The notes under the pieces are model-generated. The model saw nothing but the letters and a program-made list of their open reading frames with translations, did not search any database and had not been told where the DNA came from. 64,000 bases of DNA from Heloderma charlesbogerti (taxonomy: Eukaryota; Chordata; Lepidosauria; Squamata; Helodermatidae): contig JANEZZ010000399.1 of assembly GCA_026122225.1 (NCBI GenBank), positions 3,048,001 through 3,112,000 on the forward strand, given 5' to 3'. The position numbers were made by a program, and so were the translations under genes. Shown here in pieces: positions 32,205 to 43,609 of the stretch (position 1 is the stretch's first letter; each line of letters opens with the position of its first letter).

Positions 32205-33775
32205 TGAAGGAAACACATCTTGTTGTTCATGTCCTTTCAGTGTGCTCGTACGCAGTGCAGCTGTATTAAAATAGAAACTGGCTCTCTTGAACAGTCCAGC
32301 TGGCAGTGCCTTCACAGCCTGTTCTTGGGTAGAATGGCGTCATTACTCTGTGTGGATATTCACGTTTTCACTGCAAGAATGGAAAATGTCTCCTTGACGA
32401 ACAACAATGTGTAAGACAGACCCAAAGAAGAGGGGAAACCTTGTCTTATCCAGCTTTCGTCCATTAAATCTCTTCAGCATTAAATAACAACAAGAAGAAG
32501 AATTAAAAGGTCTATTTATTTATGAGGAGGTATTTCTCCTGAATACCAAGAAAACATTCCAAATGGGAAACACTCAAGACAGACACTCCTTATATCTGTC
32601 TGGATTGCCATCACTCACTCAAAGCAAAAGACAGGCAGAGGTTACTAAGAATCACCAAATCAGCTTCATCTAGCAACAAAGCAGAATGTCCAGGCCCAGG
32701 AGACAGAAGAATTAAAACATCACCTTGTTGCATTCCTGAGTAATTGAATTCAGGACCATGGCAGTAACTGAAGCAGGTTCCAACTGGTTCCAAATTGTAG
32801 TGAGAAAATGGTAGACAGAAGGAAAAGCAAGATTAATATGCCCCCCCCCCCAAAAAGGGGAGGTAGATACATACAGTTGCCAAGAGAATGAGGCATGGGT
32901 ACAGCTGCAGATAATGAGGTGTTTTACAGGAACTGGAGTGAGACAACATGAGAGAATGAGTATTGCTGACATCCAGTGCAGTCCATTGGATGTATCACTT
33001 TTACCTCGGCTACCATTGTACTAACAGACCAGTGTTTACCTCTGAATACCTGGGGTCACATACCAGGGAGCCCTGATTGGCTTAGGGGAAGAGGAAATTT
33101 CAAGTAGCAGTCAGGAACATCCATCTGTGCTTGCAGGACACCACCATATTCTAGCTGAGCCTTCCTGCAAGCTGTATTTACTAGTATATCTATATCTATG
33201 GGATGGCTAAGATGCTGAAAAATCCTCAGTGCAACAGCTGAAAAGTAAAATATCACGCTCACCTAATTGCCATCAGGAAAAGGTACCTGTAATTGTGGAT
33301 ACACTAAGTCAGGTTAGTCTTCCTCCATATGGTAGATTTTCCAGTATCTGAACTGTCCCATTAGATATAGATAAGCCATGGAATTAATATTGCATTCTGC
33401 AACCACAGCAAGACATTGCACCACAGCGTCCACAGACATCTCCTCCTCCTCCTTACCCTCCAACCTCACTTGCATTGACCTCTCGGCTGCTCTTCTTCTC
33501 AACCTTCCCAAAGAGTTTGTGTGGCTGCATTAGCGGCAGCAGCACAGGCACTCCCAAAATGTCTGGTGTCATCTTGCCCCTCAGTGCCATGAACTGAGAA
33601 AGGGGTCTTTCCTCAGAGTAAGGCACTGTGGTTGAGGTGGCCCCAGAGAGCACCTGCACAGCCACCGCTTTGTACCACAGCAGCCAATTCTGTTTAATTG
33701 TCTCTCCAATTTTAAGCAGTACTTGCCACTGCGGCAGCAAAGCAACAATTTAGGTGCTCTCAGGAGCACCTCACA
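32205..33775. other. Repeat-poor stretch
   Basis: A poly-C run lies at 32840-32850. I see no gene or recognised transposon; open frames are short and unsupported. Confidence 0.35.
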
Positions 33776-33781
33776 CACGAT

Positions 33782-33820
33782 GCTTCATTCTGAGGAAAGA
33801 CACTTTCCTCAGAACGAAGC
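33782..33820. repeat. 18-bp-arm hairpin with 3-nt loop
   Basis: 'gcttcattctgaggaaag' (33782-33799) faces 'ctttcctcagaacgaagc' (33803-33820): 17 of 18 positions pair, with loop ACA. A smaller 'gtgctctcaggagcac' palindrome lies just upstream. Confidence 0.85.
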
Positions 33821-33862
33821 AGGGGCATTCCGGAGACCCCTATGGAAACACTGCTGGCTGTG

Positions 33863-33906
33863 TTAAGTTAAACGGTATTTGCCATTAAGTTAAACGGTAT
33901 TTGCCA
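33863..33906 (+). repeat. Exact 22-bp tandem duplication
   Basis: A 22-bp unit beginning 'ttaagttaaacggtat' occurs twice without spacer (33863-33884 and 33885-33906) and the copies are identical. This suggests a recent slippage or repair duplication. Confidence 0.95.
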
Positions 33907-34137
33907 TGGCAGCAAACCAGAGGAAATGCTCCATGGCTGGCAGGTAGGCTGGGGGGCACAGTGGTGACAATGGCGGTGACAGAGGCTGGAGAAAACAGTG
34001 GTGACGGTAGCAGTGCAGGCAACCATATGGGTGGTGGATGGTGGGCATGACCCACCACCCCTCCTGACCTGAGACACATGGCTCATTGTGGCTCTGGCCC
34101 TAACTAACATACACTCTTTATGTTGCACAGAAGACTC

Positions 34138-34535
34138 ATTCGGTTTAGCATCATATGAATGAATTTCAGGCTTCTTCGTTCCCTGCTCCTCCTACTGCAA
34201 GGCTGCAAGGAGAAGATCCGAAGCTTTCACTTCCATTTTTTAACTAACCACAGTGTATTGTTATGTGCAAACCCAGACAAACAGTGGTTAGACTTAACCA
34301 TGCTTTATTGAAACAATCCAACTTCAACTTATGGTTTTTGAAGTTGGCTTTTTTCCTTAAACCAGTTTTAAGATTAACCACAGTTTAGGGTTTGGATGTA
34401 ATGATGAACTATGGTTAACTAAAAATGGAAGCTAAAGTGTCCTATCTCCTCACAGCTGTGCTGGAGAGGGGAGGGGGAAGCTGACAAACCCGAAGCTCAT
34501 TTACATAATGCTAAACCATTGTTTCACCTTCTGTC
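34138..34535. mobile_element. Foldback MITE-like element
   Basis: The left arm contains 'cggtttagcatcatatgaat' and 'cacttccattttttaactaa'. The right arm contains 'ttagttaaccatag'-type blocks and 'catttacataatgctaaacc' in reverse-complement order. Arms of about 115-135 bp flank a central 145 bp. The outer termini may extend to about 34096 and 34548. No TSD is certain. Confidence 0.5.
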
Positions 34536-34771
34536 TGAACCAACCCAGAGTTTATCTTTATGCATCAAATGGACCACATGGGAGAAGTTATGACACAGAT
34601 TACATTTAGACAAATGAGCACACTGAGGAAAATCCAACAACACATCATCTCTCCCCTCTGCACCAAAACTTCTTCTGATACTGTTCAATATAGAATCAAA
34701 TAGCTAGGCACAGTTCAAAGCATTTTTAAATCTTGCCAATGATTCTATTTTATATGCCAGTTGTTTTATTA

Positions 34772-35115
34772 GGGCCGCGGTGGCTTAGTGGTTAAGACGC
34801 TGAACTGCAGACTGGAAGGTCGGCAGGTCAGCAGTTCGAGACCCGAGTGCTGCGTGACGGAGTGAGCTCCCGTCTTCAGTCCCAGCTCCTGCTAACCTAG
34901 CAGTTCGAAAGCAAGAAATTGCAAGTAGATAAATAGGTACCGCCTCGGCGGGAAAGGTAACAGCGTTCCGTGCACCTGGGTGTTCAGTCATGCCGGCCAC
35001 ATGACCACGGAAGCGTCTTCGGACAGCGCTGGCTCTTCGGCTTAGAAACGGGGATGAGCACCGCACCCTAGAGTCGGGCACGACTGGTTGGGGACACCTT
35101 TACCTTTTTTTTTTT
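34772..35115 (+). mobile_element. Sauria-type SINE (BovB-tailed), with 10-bp TSD
   Basis: The 344-bp element has a tRNA-like head with box A 'tggcttagtgg' (34781-34791) and box B-like 'agttcgagacc' (34833-34843), a central body with 'ggccacatgaccacggaag', and a tail 'gagtcgggcacgactgg' (35071-35087) ending 'cctttaccttt' plus poly-T. The tail matches the BovB 3' end in this window ('gagtcggacacgactga', 38009-38025) at 15 of 17 bases. TSDs 'tgttttatta' lie at 34762-34771 and 35116-35125. Sauria SINEs are squamate elements thought to be mobilised by BovB. Confidence 0.9.
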
Positions 35116-35199
35116 TGTTTTATTACGTGTTTTTTATTGCTGTGACATTTTCATTGTGTATGCCGCTCTGAAACCAATTTTGGTGAATTACAGAAATAT

Positions 35200-35240
35200 G
35201 ATGTATATATACATACAACATACATACATATATAAACATA
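35200..35240. repeat. (TA/CATA)n microsatellite
   Basis: Alternating 'tatatacatac' units. Simple repeat. Confidence 0.75.
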
Positions 35241-35539
35241 CCCAACACTATGTTTGAGATGCAATGGTTGGCGTGTATATGCATGTATGTGTCAGTATAC
35301 AGCCTACCTGCAGGCTCTTGTGTGTAGCTTCTTTTAAATAGCAAAGTTGCATACAGGCTATCATTAAAAATACCATCCGTCTCCATTCATTTCCGTCCCC
35401 GTCTCGCCCCGCCACCAGCCCTGTCTTCAAACTTCGAATATACACCCATACTCTGGTAATATCCAAGCAGTACACTGTAGTTAAGGCTGCCTTTAAAAAG
35501 CATTCAGAAACATGAACTGGTTCAGAATGAGGAGGACAG

Positions 35540-36025
35540 GTTATTGAATGGGACATGCTATATCTCACCAGCTCTTGAAGATCTACACTGGCAGCCAGTG
35601 TTTACAAGCACAAGTCCTGGTATTAAATTATAAGACCCTAAATGGTTTGGGAAGGGGGTACCTGAAGGACTGCCTTCTCCCATATGAGCATGTTCATCAA
35701 TTAAAATCTTCAGCTGAAGTCCTCTTCTATGTGCTTCCTTCCTTCAGAGGTTAGGAGGTTGGCTACTGGAGTGATACCCTGGTTGTAGAATACCTTCCCT
35801 AAACAAATCCATCTGGTGCCATCATTACTTACTTTTAAGCATGAAGAAAAGTCTGTCTTTTTACCCAAGTGTCTAATATTGTGTAATTTTGCCCTGCTGT
35901 AACTCCTTTTATCAATATGTTTTTAGATTATTTGTTATATTTGTATTGTAGATTTTGATCTTTGTAAACTTCCCTGAGCACTATTTTGGGGGAACAGCAA
36001 GGTATACATTTCATTAATAAATTTT
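35540..36025 (+). mobile_element. L2-clade LINE, C-terminal coding remnant and 3' UTR
   Basis: The translation at 35574-35754 includes 'AQVLVLNYKTLNGLGRGYLKD' and 'LLPYEHVHQLKSSAEVLFYVLP', the conserved L2 C-terminal order. It is followed by 'acttccctgagcactattt', 'ggtatacatttcattaataaa' and an A-rich tail. 5' truncated and inactive. Confidence 0.7.
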
Positions 36026-36029
36026 AAAA

Positions 36030-36470
36030 AACCAATAACCATTATAGAAGTACAACCCCCTCTCTCTTTGCCATACACACACAGTCATGCTAGACCATTA
36101 ACCATTTATTTATTGGCCAAACATGCTACTTGCCCTGTTTTGACACTAAAAAAATTGGAGAACTTCTATAATCCAACATTTTTGGGGTCTTTTGTTCTGG
36201 TTTCACCAAAATGCAGCTTACATCTACAAGAACACATCTACCAAGTGAAAGGGAAAGATTATGTAAAGATCATTAATCTGATCCCAAAATGGGACTTTGC
36301 CTTTAGTTAAACTTCTAGTATCTATAACCTGGAACTGCTGCACTGTCCTGCCCACAGGCCCTGGTGCTGTTGTGATGCAGGAACTGACTATGGTGGCTGT
36401 TGCCTCCCCACAATCTTCCCAAATACACACAGGTCTTAAAACCAAAGGGGTCTTCATTTCATTACTATCA
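36030..36470. other. Repeat-poor stretch before a BovB insertion
   Basis: No gene. It ends in the left TSD of the BovB copy, so it is the pre-insertion host sequence and continues at 38057. Confidence 0.4.
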
Positions 36471-36485
36471 GCTAGAAAGGACTGA

Positions 36486-38033
36486 GCCGGACATCCTAGA
36501 GAGTGAAGTCAAGTGGGCCTTAGGAAGCATTAGTAACAACAAAGCTAGCGGAGATGACAGTATTCCAGCTGAGCTATTTAAAATCCTAAAAGATGATGCT
36601 GTTAAAGTGCTGCATTCAATATGCCAACAAATCTGGAACACTCAACAGTGGCCACAAGACTGGAAAAGGTCAGTTTACATTCCAATTCCAAAGAAGGGCA
36701 ACGCCAAAGAGTGATCAAACTACCGCACAATTGCGCTCATTTCACATGCCAGCAAGGTGATGCTCAAAATCCTACAAGCTAGGCTTCAGCAGTATGCGAA
36801 CCGAGAACTACCGGAAGTACAAGCTGGGTTTCGAAGAGGCAGAGGAACTAGAGATCAAATCGCCAACATTCGCTGCATCATGGAGAAAGCAAGAGAATTC
36901 CAGAAAAACGTCTATTTCTGCTTCATTGACTACGCTAAAGCCTTTGATTGTGTGGATCACAACAAACTGTGGCAAATTCGTAAAGTGATGGGAGTACCAG
37001 ACCACCTTACCTGTCTCCTGAGAAACCTGTACGAGGGTCAAGAAGCAACAGTAAGAACCGGACATGGAACAACCGATTGGTTCAAAATTGGGAAAGGAGT
37101 ACGACAAGGCTGCATATTGTCACCCTGCTTATTTAACTTATATGCAGAGTACATCATGAGAAATGCCGGGTTGGATGAATCAGAGGTCGGAATTAAGATT
37201 GCCGGGAGAATTATCAACAACCTCCGATATGCAGACGATACCACCCTAATGGCAGAAAACGAAGAGGATCTAAAGAGCCTCTTGTTGAGGGTGAAAGAGG
37301 AGAGTGCAAAAGCGGGTTTGAAACTTAACATTAAAAAAACTAAGATCATGGCATCTGGCCCTATCACTTCCTGGCATATAGAAGGGGAAGAAATGGAAGC
37401 AGTGACAGATTTTACTTTCTTGGGCTCCAAGAACACCGCAGACGGTGACTGTAGCCATGAAATTCAAAGACGCTTGCTTTGAATTTGAATTTGAATTTGC
37501 TTGCCATTAATTTCCTTGGGAGGAAAGCTATGGCAAACCTAGACAGCATAGTAAGAAGCAGAGACATCACCTTGCCGACAAAGGTCCATCTAATCAAAGC
37601 TATGGTTTTCCCAGTAGTAATGTATGGCTGTGAGAGCTGGACTATAAGGAAGGCTGAGCGCCGAAGAATTGATGCTTTCGAACTGTGGTGCTGGAGAAGA
37701 CTCTTACGAGTCCCCTGGACTGCAAGGAGGTCAAATCAGTCCATCCTAAAGGAAATCAACCCTGAGTGCTCATTGGAAGGACAGATAATGAAGCTGAAGC
37801 TCCAATATTTTGGCCACCTAATGCGAAGAGAAAACTCCCTGGAAAAGACCCTGATGCTGGGAAAGACTGAAGGCAAAAGGAGAAGGGGACGGCAGAGGAT
37901 GAGATGGCTAGATAGCATCATGGATGCAATGAATATGAACTTGAGCACGCTCCGGGAGAGAGCGCAGGACAGGAAGGCCTGGCGTGCTATGGTCCATGGG
38001 GTCACGAAGAGTCGGACACGACTGAATGACTGA
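36486..38033 (+). pseudogene. BovB pol fragment (RT and C-terminal domain)
   Basis: It encodes RTE-type reverse transcriptase from 'PDILESEVKWALGS' to the C-terminal 'VTKSRTRLND'. A stop codon at 36712-36714 replaces the cysteine in the 'GNAKECSNYRT' block seen in the 56-59 kb copy. A 30-40-bp insertion of TGAATT-like repeats near 37480-37515, where the other copy reads directly from 'RLLLG' into 'GRKAMANLDS', introduces a stop and shifts the frame. After that the frame runs to 38033. The protein could not be made intact. Confidence 0.88.
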
Positions 38034-38044
38034 ACAACAACAAC
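36486..38044 (+). mobile_element. BovB (RTE) LINE, 5' truncated, 12-bp TSD
   Basis: Exact TSDs 'agaaaggactga' lie at 36474-36485 and 38045-38056, though a few bases at the left join could belong to either. The copy starts inside pol and runs to the BovB 3' end with its (ACA)n tail. The RT has 'QAGFRRGRGTRDQIANIR', 'FIDYAKAFDCVDHNKLW' and YADD (37228-37239). The endonuclease is absent. 5' truncation is the usual outcome of target-primed reverse transcription. BovB is known for horizontal transfer between squamates and ruminants. Confidence 0.92.
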
Positions 38045-38268
38045 AGAAAGGACTGATCCTGACAAATACACTGACCGTAACACTCCTTCTCAGAAAAATA
38101 ATAACATGGAGCAAAAAGAGGGCTGACACCCACTTAATGAAACGCAAGTAAATCAATCTTACTTGATCAACTGTACCTGCATAAATTTAAATAAGATTAA
38201 ATGAGATTGAAACCAATATTTCTGAAGGAGAAAGTGTGCACTGTTTCCTGCTACAACAGGTGATACAT

Positions 38269-38509
38269 GAGCCAGTGTGGAGTAGTGGCAAGAGTGTTGG
38301 ACTAGGAGCTGGGAGATCCGGGTTCTAGTCCCCACTTGGCCATGGAAGCTCACTGGGTGACTTTGGGCCAGTCACAGACTCTCAGCCCAACCCACCTCAC
38401 AGGGTTGTTGTTGTGAGGATAAAATGGAGAGGAGGTGGATAATGTAAGCCGCCTTGGGTTCCTTGCAAGAGGAAAAAAGGCGGGGTATAAATGCAATAAA
38501 TAAATAAAT
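38269..38509 (+). mobile_element. tRNA-head SINE with L2-like tail (MIR-like layout)
   Basis: Box A-like 'tggagtagtgg' (38278-38288) and box B-like 'ggttctagtcc' (38321-38331) define the Pol III head. Next come 'ctgggtgactttgggccagtc', 'cctcacagggttgttgttgtg' and an L2-type tail 'gtaagccgccttgggt' with 'aaggcggggtataaatg' and (AAAT)n. Decayed relatives occur at 21330-21560 and 30110-30290. Confidence 0.8.
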
Positions 38510-38514
38510 GAGCA

Positions 38515-40040
38515 TTACCTCAAGAACAGCATGGAAGAGGCATTCTCTCCTGTGCAAGATGGGATACAAGCTCTCCAATTTTTTCACTATTTCCTATAGA
38601 AATAGAAATCCAACCCAATAGTTTTTAATTGATTAATTAATTCCCAAAGACTGCAAACCTATGATCCCAGGGGGCATAGGATAGATTGGATCTCCCCCTC
38701 TGAAGATGGAGAGAGAGAGGGCCACCCTCGGAGGGAGAGAGCCAACCATGGATGTCCCCTCCCAGTTTCTGCACAAACCTCCAAACCCCCTGCTGCTTTG
38801 ACATCGGAGCTCCAATGGCGGTAGAGCTAAAAAAGGGGTGGACTGGAAGACATGTTATGGGCAGACAGGAGGAGGATATAGAGCTGCAGCCCTTCAGACA
38901 TCCCCCAACATGGGGGCGAGGCAGAAATGTACACCAGTGCTATAGATACATAATTTCCTTCCCATTCGTTCCGACAGGGAAGAGGGGGATTGTCAAAGGA
39001 AAATGGGGAGGGGGGCCCAAACACTGCTCCTCTCTTCTTATGTCCAGGGACCATCTATGCCATATTCCATGACCAGAAGGAAAAAAAGGGCAAAATAGCG
39101 TGCTCATACTCCTTTTTGCCCTTCCCTTCCTGTGGCCATTTCCACAGCCACTAGGTAGAAATCTTTATTTTTCTAGCTGCTCCACCAAACCAGCCTTAAA
39201 ACTCTCTGGGCCTCAGGTATCTACTTTAGGTAGTGTAGAGGTTGGCTGTTAAATGTGGGGTGTGCAATCCCCCACCCCAAAGGACCACAACGTCTCAAAT
39301 AAAAAAAATACATTTTACTATAGAAAAATGTTAATAGGCAAAATTTTAAATCTGAATGGATATGCCTCCCCCACAAAAACAACCAACATATAAGCAATAG
39401 GGTACTAAAACAAGCAGACATATGCATCCAGCTAACATAACTAGATTGTGTTCCTTTTTTATTTGGATCCCTTCCAAGCAATATCTTACTATCATTGATC
39501 CAGCTCTCTAAACCAGTTCCCCAGTTCCAGAAACTCTGACCTTTGTTTCTTTCTTTCTTTCCTCTCTCTCTCCTCCTGTCTCTGCCTTTGGCATATATCC
39601 TGTACAATAATTATTTTTCTCTCCTCAACTCCATCCAAGTTTCTTGTTCATATCTGCAAGCCAAGTTTCTACTTCATGAGTGAAAAACATTTCTCTCTCT
39701 CTTCCCCTGACCTTCTGCTGAACTTTATAATCTCCTGGCTTCCTGAGCAACTTCCTGGCTCTACATCCTAACTAAACTTTTGACCTCTGAAGTATTAACC
39801 TTTTTGTTGAAACTAGTACACACACACACGCACACAGATATAACCTCATAATACCTAAAACCAAACTCAATATAAAAATGAAGGACAGTTCTGTTCCTTC
39901 ACAGCCCTGCTGATGGCAGGCCTTTGAATAAGGCAGTTCCTCCATCTTCAGATTTTCCCACTCACACTAGTAGGATTGCTCTGTAGGTGTTACAGCAAGG
40001 TGGGACCTCTCTGATGAAGGGCAATATAGAAATCTGAGAT

Positions 40041-40080
<40 letters not shown>

Positions 40081-42330
40081 TTTAACACAAGAGGCTCTAT
40101 CTACCTAAGTTACATCTAGAGTGTAATTATGACTACCATTCCTCTTCCTTCCCATTCCTTCCTTTCCCCACTCCCACCCCAAAACATAGCTTTGTAACTT
40201 TGGAAGTATCAAAGTTGTTTTTTCCATCCTGCTTTACTTGCTCTTTATGTTTTCTGAGGAAAGAGACAGAGAAAGGCGGTGGGGAAGGGGAAATAGAAGC
40301 ACTCTACATTTCTATTCGCTCTTTGAATATTTCCGGGTTTTATTTCAGAGCAGCACAGCTGCTGAGCAAATTGCACTGAAATTAGTGAAGCTTTTGTTTC
40401 AAGTGTAGCCACACAGAAGCTCCCTCAGTGTGCTCCAAGAGTTCATAAACACACATCCAGAATACCAGCAAGCATAACCACAAAGACCAAATCATTATGG
40501 GAAAATGACAGTAAATGCTTTAACCATGGAACAAATGCTTAAGCAAGTTGATGTTGCCTGAAGATACTGTTACACGAGCAGTAAAACCATCAGCTAAACA
40601 ACAACAAACCCCCCAAAACCCACAACCCAGCTGGTTATCCTCTAATGGAATTTTCACAAAAAAGAGATCAGAAAAGTAGCTTACTTTGTATATTACTTAT
40701 TCGGTAATATACAGCATAACGTAAAAGCTAAGCAGCATGTCAGTAGCTAATGTGGCTTGATACTTTAACTAAAGCTTTTTTAAAGCATTAGGATTTGCAT
40801 GCTATTAGTAACAATGTCATAAACGGATGGGGCTTTAATAAAAAAGAGGGGATATAATAACTTCCTTCCACCCATTAATTTGTTAACACTGTGCTTTCCT
40901 GGTTTCTTTACTCCATTCATGATTAAAAGGCACATTGGACTATCTCCAGGACTCAGTGCTGTTACTGCAGTGCAGAACTGCACTGGAGGAATTTTGTCCT
41001 TTAGATGACATAATCACACACAATCCTGTCTACATATCCAGGCTTCGGGATGTGGGGGGCGTGGAGGAAGAACAAGAGCAGATGACCTTGCTCCCCTTGC
41101 CCAAATTCCTTTACCACAGAAGAACACATTATTGCATCTATTGCTGCATGCAAACTGTGTTGTTGTTGTTGTTTGAACAGAGCAGTTTCCCACCGTTTTG
41201 ATCATCGGCTTCTACTTGCTACAAAAGTACCTGACGTTGTAACACACTTACCTGAATGCTACCTACCTCTCCAACCTCTGCCCAGTCACTGCCTTTCCCC
41301 TGTTCAAGCTCCTTGAGGATACCGGTTATTGTTGCTGTGGAATCAGTTCTCTAAAGTCTCTCTCTCCCTCCCTCCATGTCTCCCTTCTTGGCTGCCTGCA
41401 ATCTGGCATTAGCCCACTCCACTCTGGTGAAAGCACTTTCATAACGATCTCCTGCCAGCAAAGAGGAGAACCAGTGGACCTGAGGGTTGCATCTGGATGC
41501 AGGTTTACAGCCTTGTTTGGCCACAGGGCACATCACTCACCCTCAGCCTCTCACACCAGGCTGTGGTGAGAAGCGAGCTATGTATTGAAAGCACTAGTAC
41601 ACAGGACATCCAATAGGCATTCCTGTGCTCTGGTGCACAGGATCCTTTTAGCCCACAGTTCCCAACCATCATTTTCTAACTGCCGATGGAGATTCAGTCA
41701 TGTGCATGCTGCCACCATGAGCTGGGGCCACTGCAAATGGTCCGAGTGGCACCCCAAATTCCATGTTGACTTCAGGCCCTCTAAGAGGATACCCACAATT
41801 GTCTCTCCACAGGCCAGCGTGCACAGAAATCAGCATGGGCTGGCAGAAAAGAGTAACAGCTGCTGGATGAAAGAGTCTTGCCAACTGGCCTTTAGCAGGA
41901 TCACAAATCGACAATAATATCAGCTTTTCTGTCCTCATTTACACATCCTAAAGTCTGAAACTTGAATCTGTGCTGGAACTGACCGTATTCTCAGACAGCA
42001 GGCCTGGACACTTAGCAAAGCCTAGTAGAGAGACACTGAGAGCAAGCATTTCTTATCTATACTCCTGCCTGGTGTGGGGCCTAAATTTAAGTTCCATTTA
42101 GCTTATCATGGCTAACACAGCTTTTACTGAATTTTCCACAGCTCCATGAAATACGGCCTCTGTTCATGCTTTTGCTGTATTTTCCCTCAGCAGTCCTTCT
42201 ATCCTAGTGTCCCTGCACTTTACTACAGAAAGCCCAGTATTTATTTCTCACTTCCTTGTACATCCCCACGTTGGCACTTTCACAAATCCACTTTGCCTTT
42301 TTTTCTATTATTATATTTGGGCACATGCAT
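38515..42330. other. Long repeat-poor stretch
   Basis: Apart from a GATA/GACA microsatellite at 40041-40080 and small CT- and CA-rich tracts (39545-39580, 39818-39835), I recognise no transposon and no gene. Open frames of up to 128 codons exist on both strands without domains. This is the longest stretch without visible mobile DNA. Confidence 0.4.
40041..40080. repeat. (GATA)n(GACA)n microsatellite
   Basis: Three GATA units pass directly into about six GACA units. Confidence 0.95.
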
Positions 42331-42334
42331 GGAA

Positions 42335-42400
42335 TTAATTTTTTTTTTATTTCTTACATTTATATCCCACCTTACGGTTAGTATGTTTTAGACTGCAAAC
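42335..42400 (-). mobile_element. L2-like LINE 3' tail
   Basis: The T-rich start, 'cttacatttatatcccacctt' and short following segment are the reverse complement of a L2-type terminal tail. Confidence 0.4.
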
Positions 42401-42919
42401 AAAATCAAAGCAAGACCGAGGAATTGCACTAAATCGATACAAAACAGGAAACGGAGGGCTGGATCCTCCTCCTCCAACTGGATGTTTAGGATCTGGGGAG
42501 TGGCCATAGAAGGATGGATGGCTCAATTCCTTCTCCCCACCCAAAATATCCTAACGAAGATCTTCAAGAGCTCAATGCAACATCATTTAGGGAAAAGGCA
42601 CACAAAATGTCTTCATAATGCTCAAGCAATGAATGCATTCATCCTAGCTTCCCAGGTCATTCTTTTGATGCAACAGGTATATCAAGGGTGCTTTGAGATG
42701 GAGGGCCCCACATATTACCAGTCAAAAGTCATTCCAGCTATTCCATCTTTTCCTCCTTTTTTTCAAGTAAGAAAAAAGAAGGAAGAAGCAGTGGGAAAAC
42801 ATGTGAGGGTTACAAACAGAAGACCATGAAGTCTGGATCCCCTGTATAGTTCCATGAATGAGCTAAAGCCATCGCATGACAAAACCTTCCAATTCTTAGA
42901 TATTAACATGAGCCCTTTA

Positions 42920-43052
42920 GGGTGCAATCCAATGCATGTTCAGACAGAGAAAAGGCCTATAACTCCCAGCATGCCCCAGCCAGCCATGCTGGCTGGGGAA
43001 TGCTGGGAATTGTAGGTCTTTTTTCTTTCTAAACATGCATAGGATTGCATCC
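42920..43052. mobile_element. TTA-flanked hairpin MITE, copy 3
   Basis: This 133-bp copy is the most complete. 'gggtgcaatccaatgcatg' faces 'catgcataggattgcatcc', and 'aactcccagcatgccccagc' faces 'gctggggaatgctgggaatt'. Exact TTA duplications lie at 42917-42919 and 43053-43055. Three-base TWA target sites are typical of PIF/Harbinger elements; the family assignment is inference. Confidence 0.8.
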
Positions 43053-43312
43053 TTAGGGGTTTAACTGAGTAGCTCCCAACCAGCACTGCTGAAGTGAGTT
43101 ATTAAAACTCCACCGTTAAAGAACATAAATGCACTTTTGTGAATTGTGTTTAATTAGGAGCTATTGATAAGTGTCACAACATATTGCTTCATTAAGTAAT
43201 ATTTCAGTGACTTAAGTAAAAAGTTAGTGCCAAACCAAATAAACAAATGTCCTTAGCAACTGATGTTATCTACTGTTGGTCCGTTTCATTTCAGGGGACT
43301 GAATGTTTTAAT

Positions 43313-43600
43313 TAGGGATATCAGAAAAATCCACAATAGATTCAAATGAGCTTGGATTTCTATGAAATTGATCTGTGGATTCTGCAGCAGACTGGCTTTT
43401 TCCAAGTTGTGTGGATTCCATGGGCTTGTGACTGCTTTTTAACTTTGGGGGGAAATTTGTGCAAATTTGCACTGGAACAAAATTCTCATATATCCTTAAA
43501 AAGAATCTGATTCCATCAATGAGCAGATGACAGAACGAAAGACGCCCGACAGTCCGCGACACACCAATGGAACCAATTTAACAAAGTCTATGGATCCCTA
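43313..43600. mobile_element. hAT-like element with 8-bp TSD (7/8)
   Basis: The ends 'tagggatatcag' and 'atggatcccta' share a 7-bp TIR. Flanks 'gttttaat' (43305-43312) and 'gtttgaat' (43601-43608) match at seven of eight positions. The 288-bp element has the same terminus as the other TAGGGAT elements here but no foldback centre and no coding frame. Confidence 0.8.
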
Positions 43601-43609
43601 GTTTGAATG

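Noticed and set aside
33868..34128. Cysteine/histidine-rich minus-strand peptide that could suggest a zinc finger
   Set aside because: Spacing does not fit a CCHH or CCCH finger, and the composition follows repeated GGTGG/CCACC DNA.
34772..34845. Functional tRNA gene
   Set aside because: A and B boxes are present but the sequence continues into a SINE body and BovB tail with a TSD and no cloverleaf or terminator at tRNA length.
37038..37436. 132-codon minus-strand open frame
   Set aside because: Antisense shadow of the plus-strand BovB RT region.
40041..40080. GATA-repeat regulatory array
   Set aside because: A short simple-sequence microsatellite with no other support.
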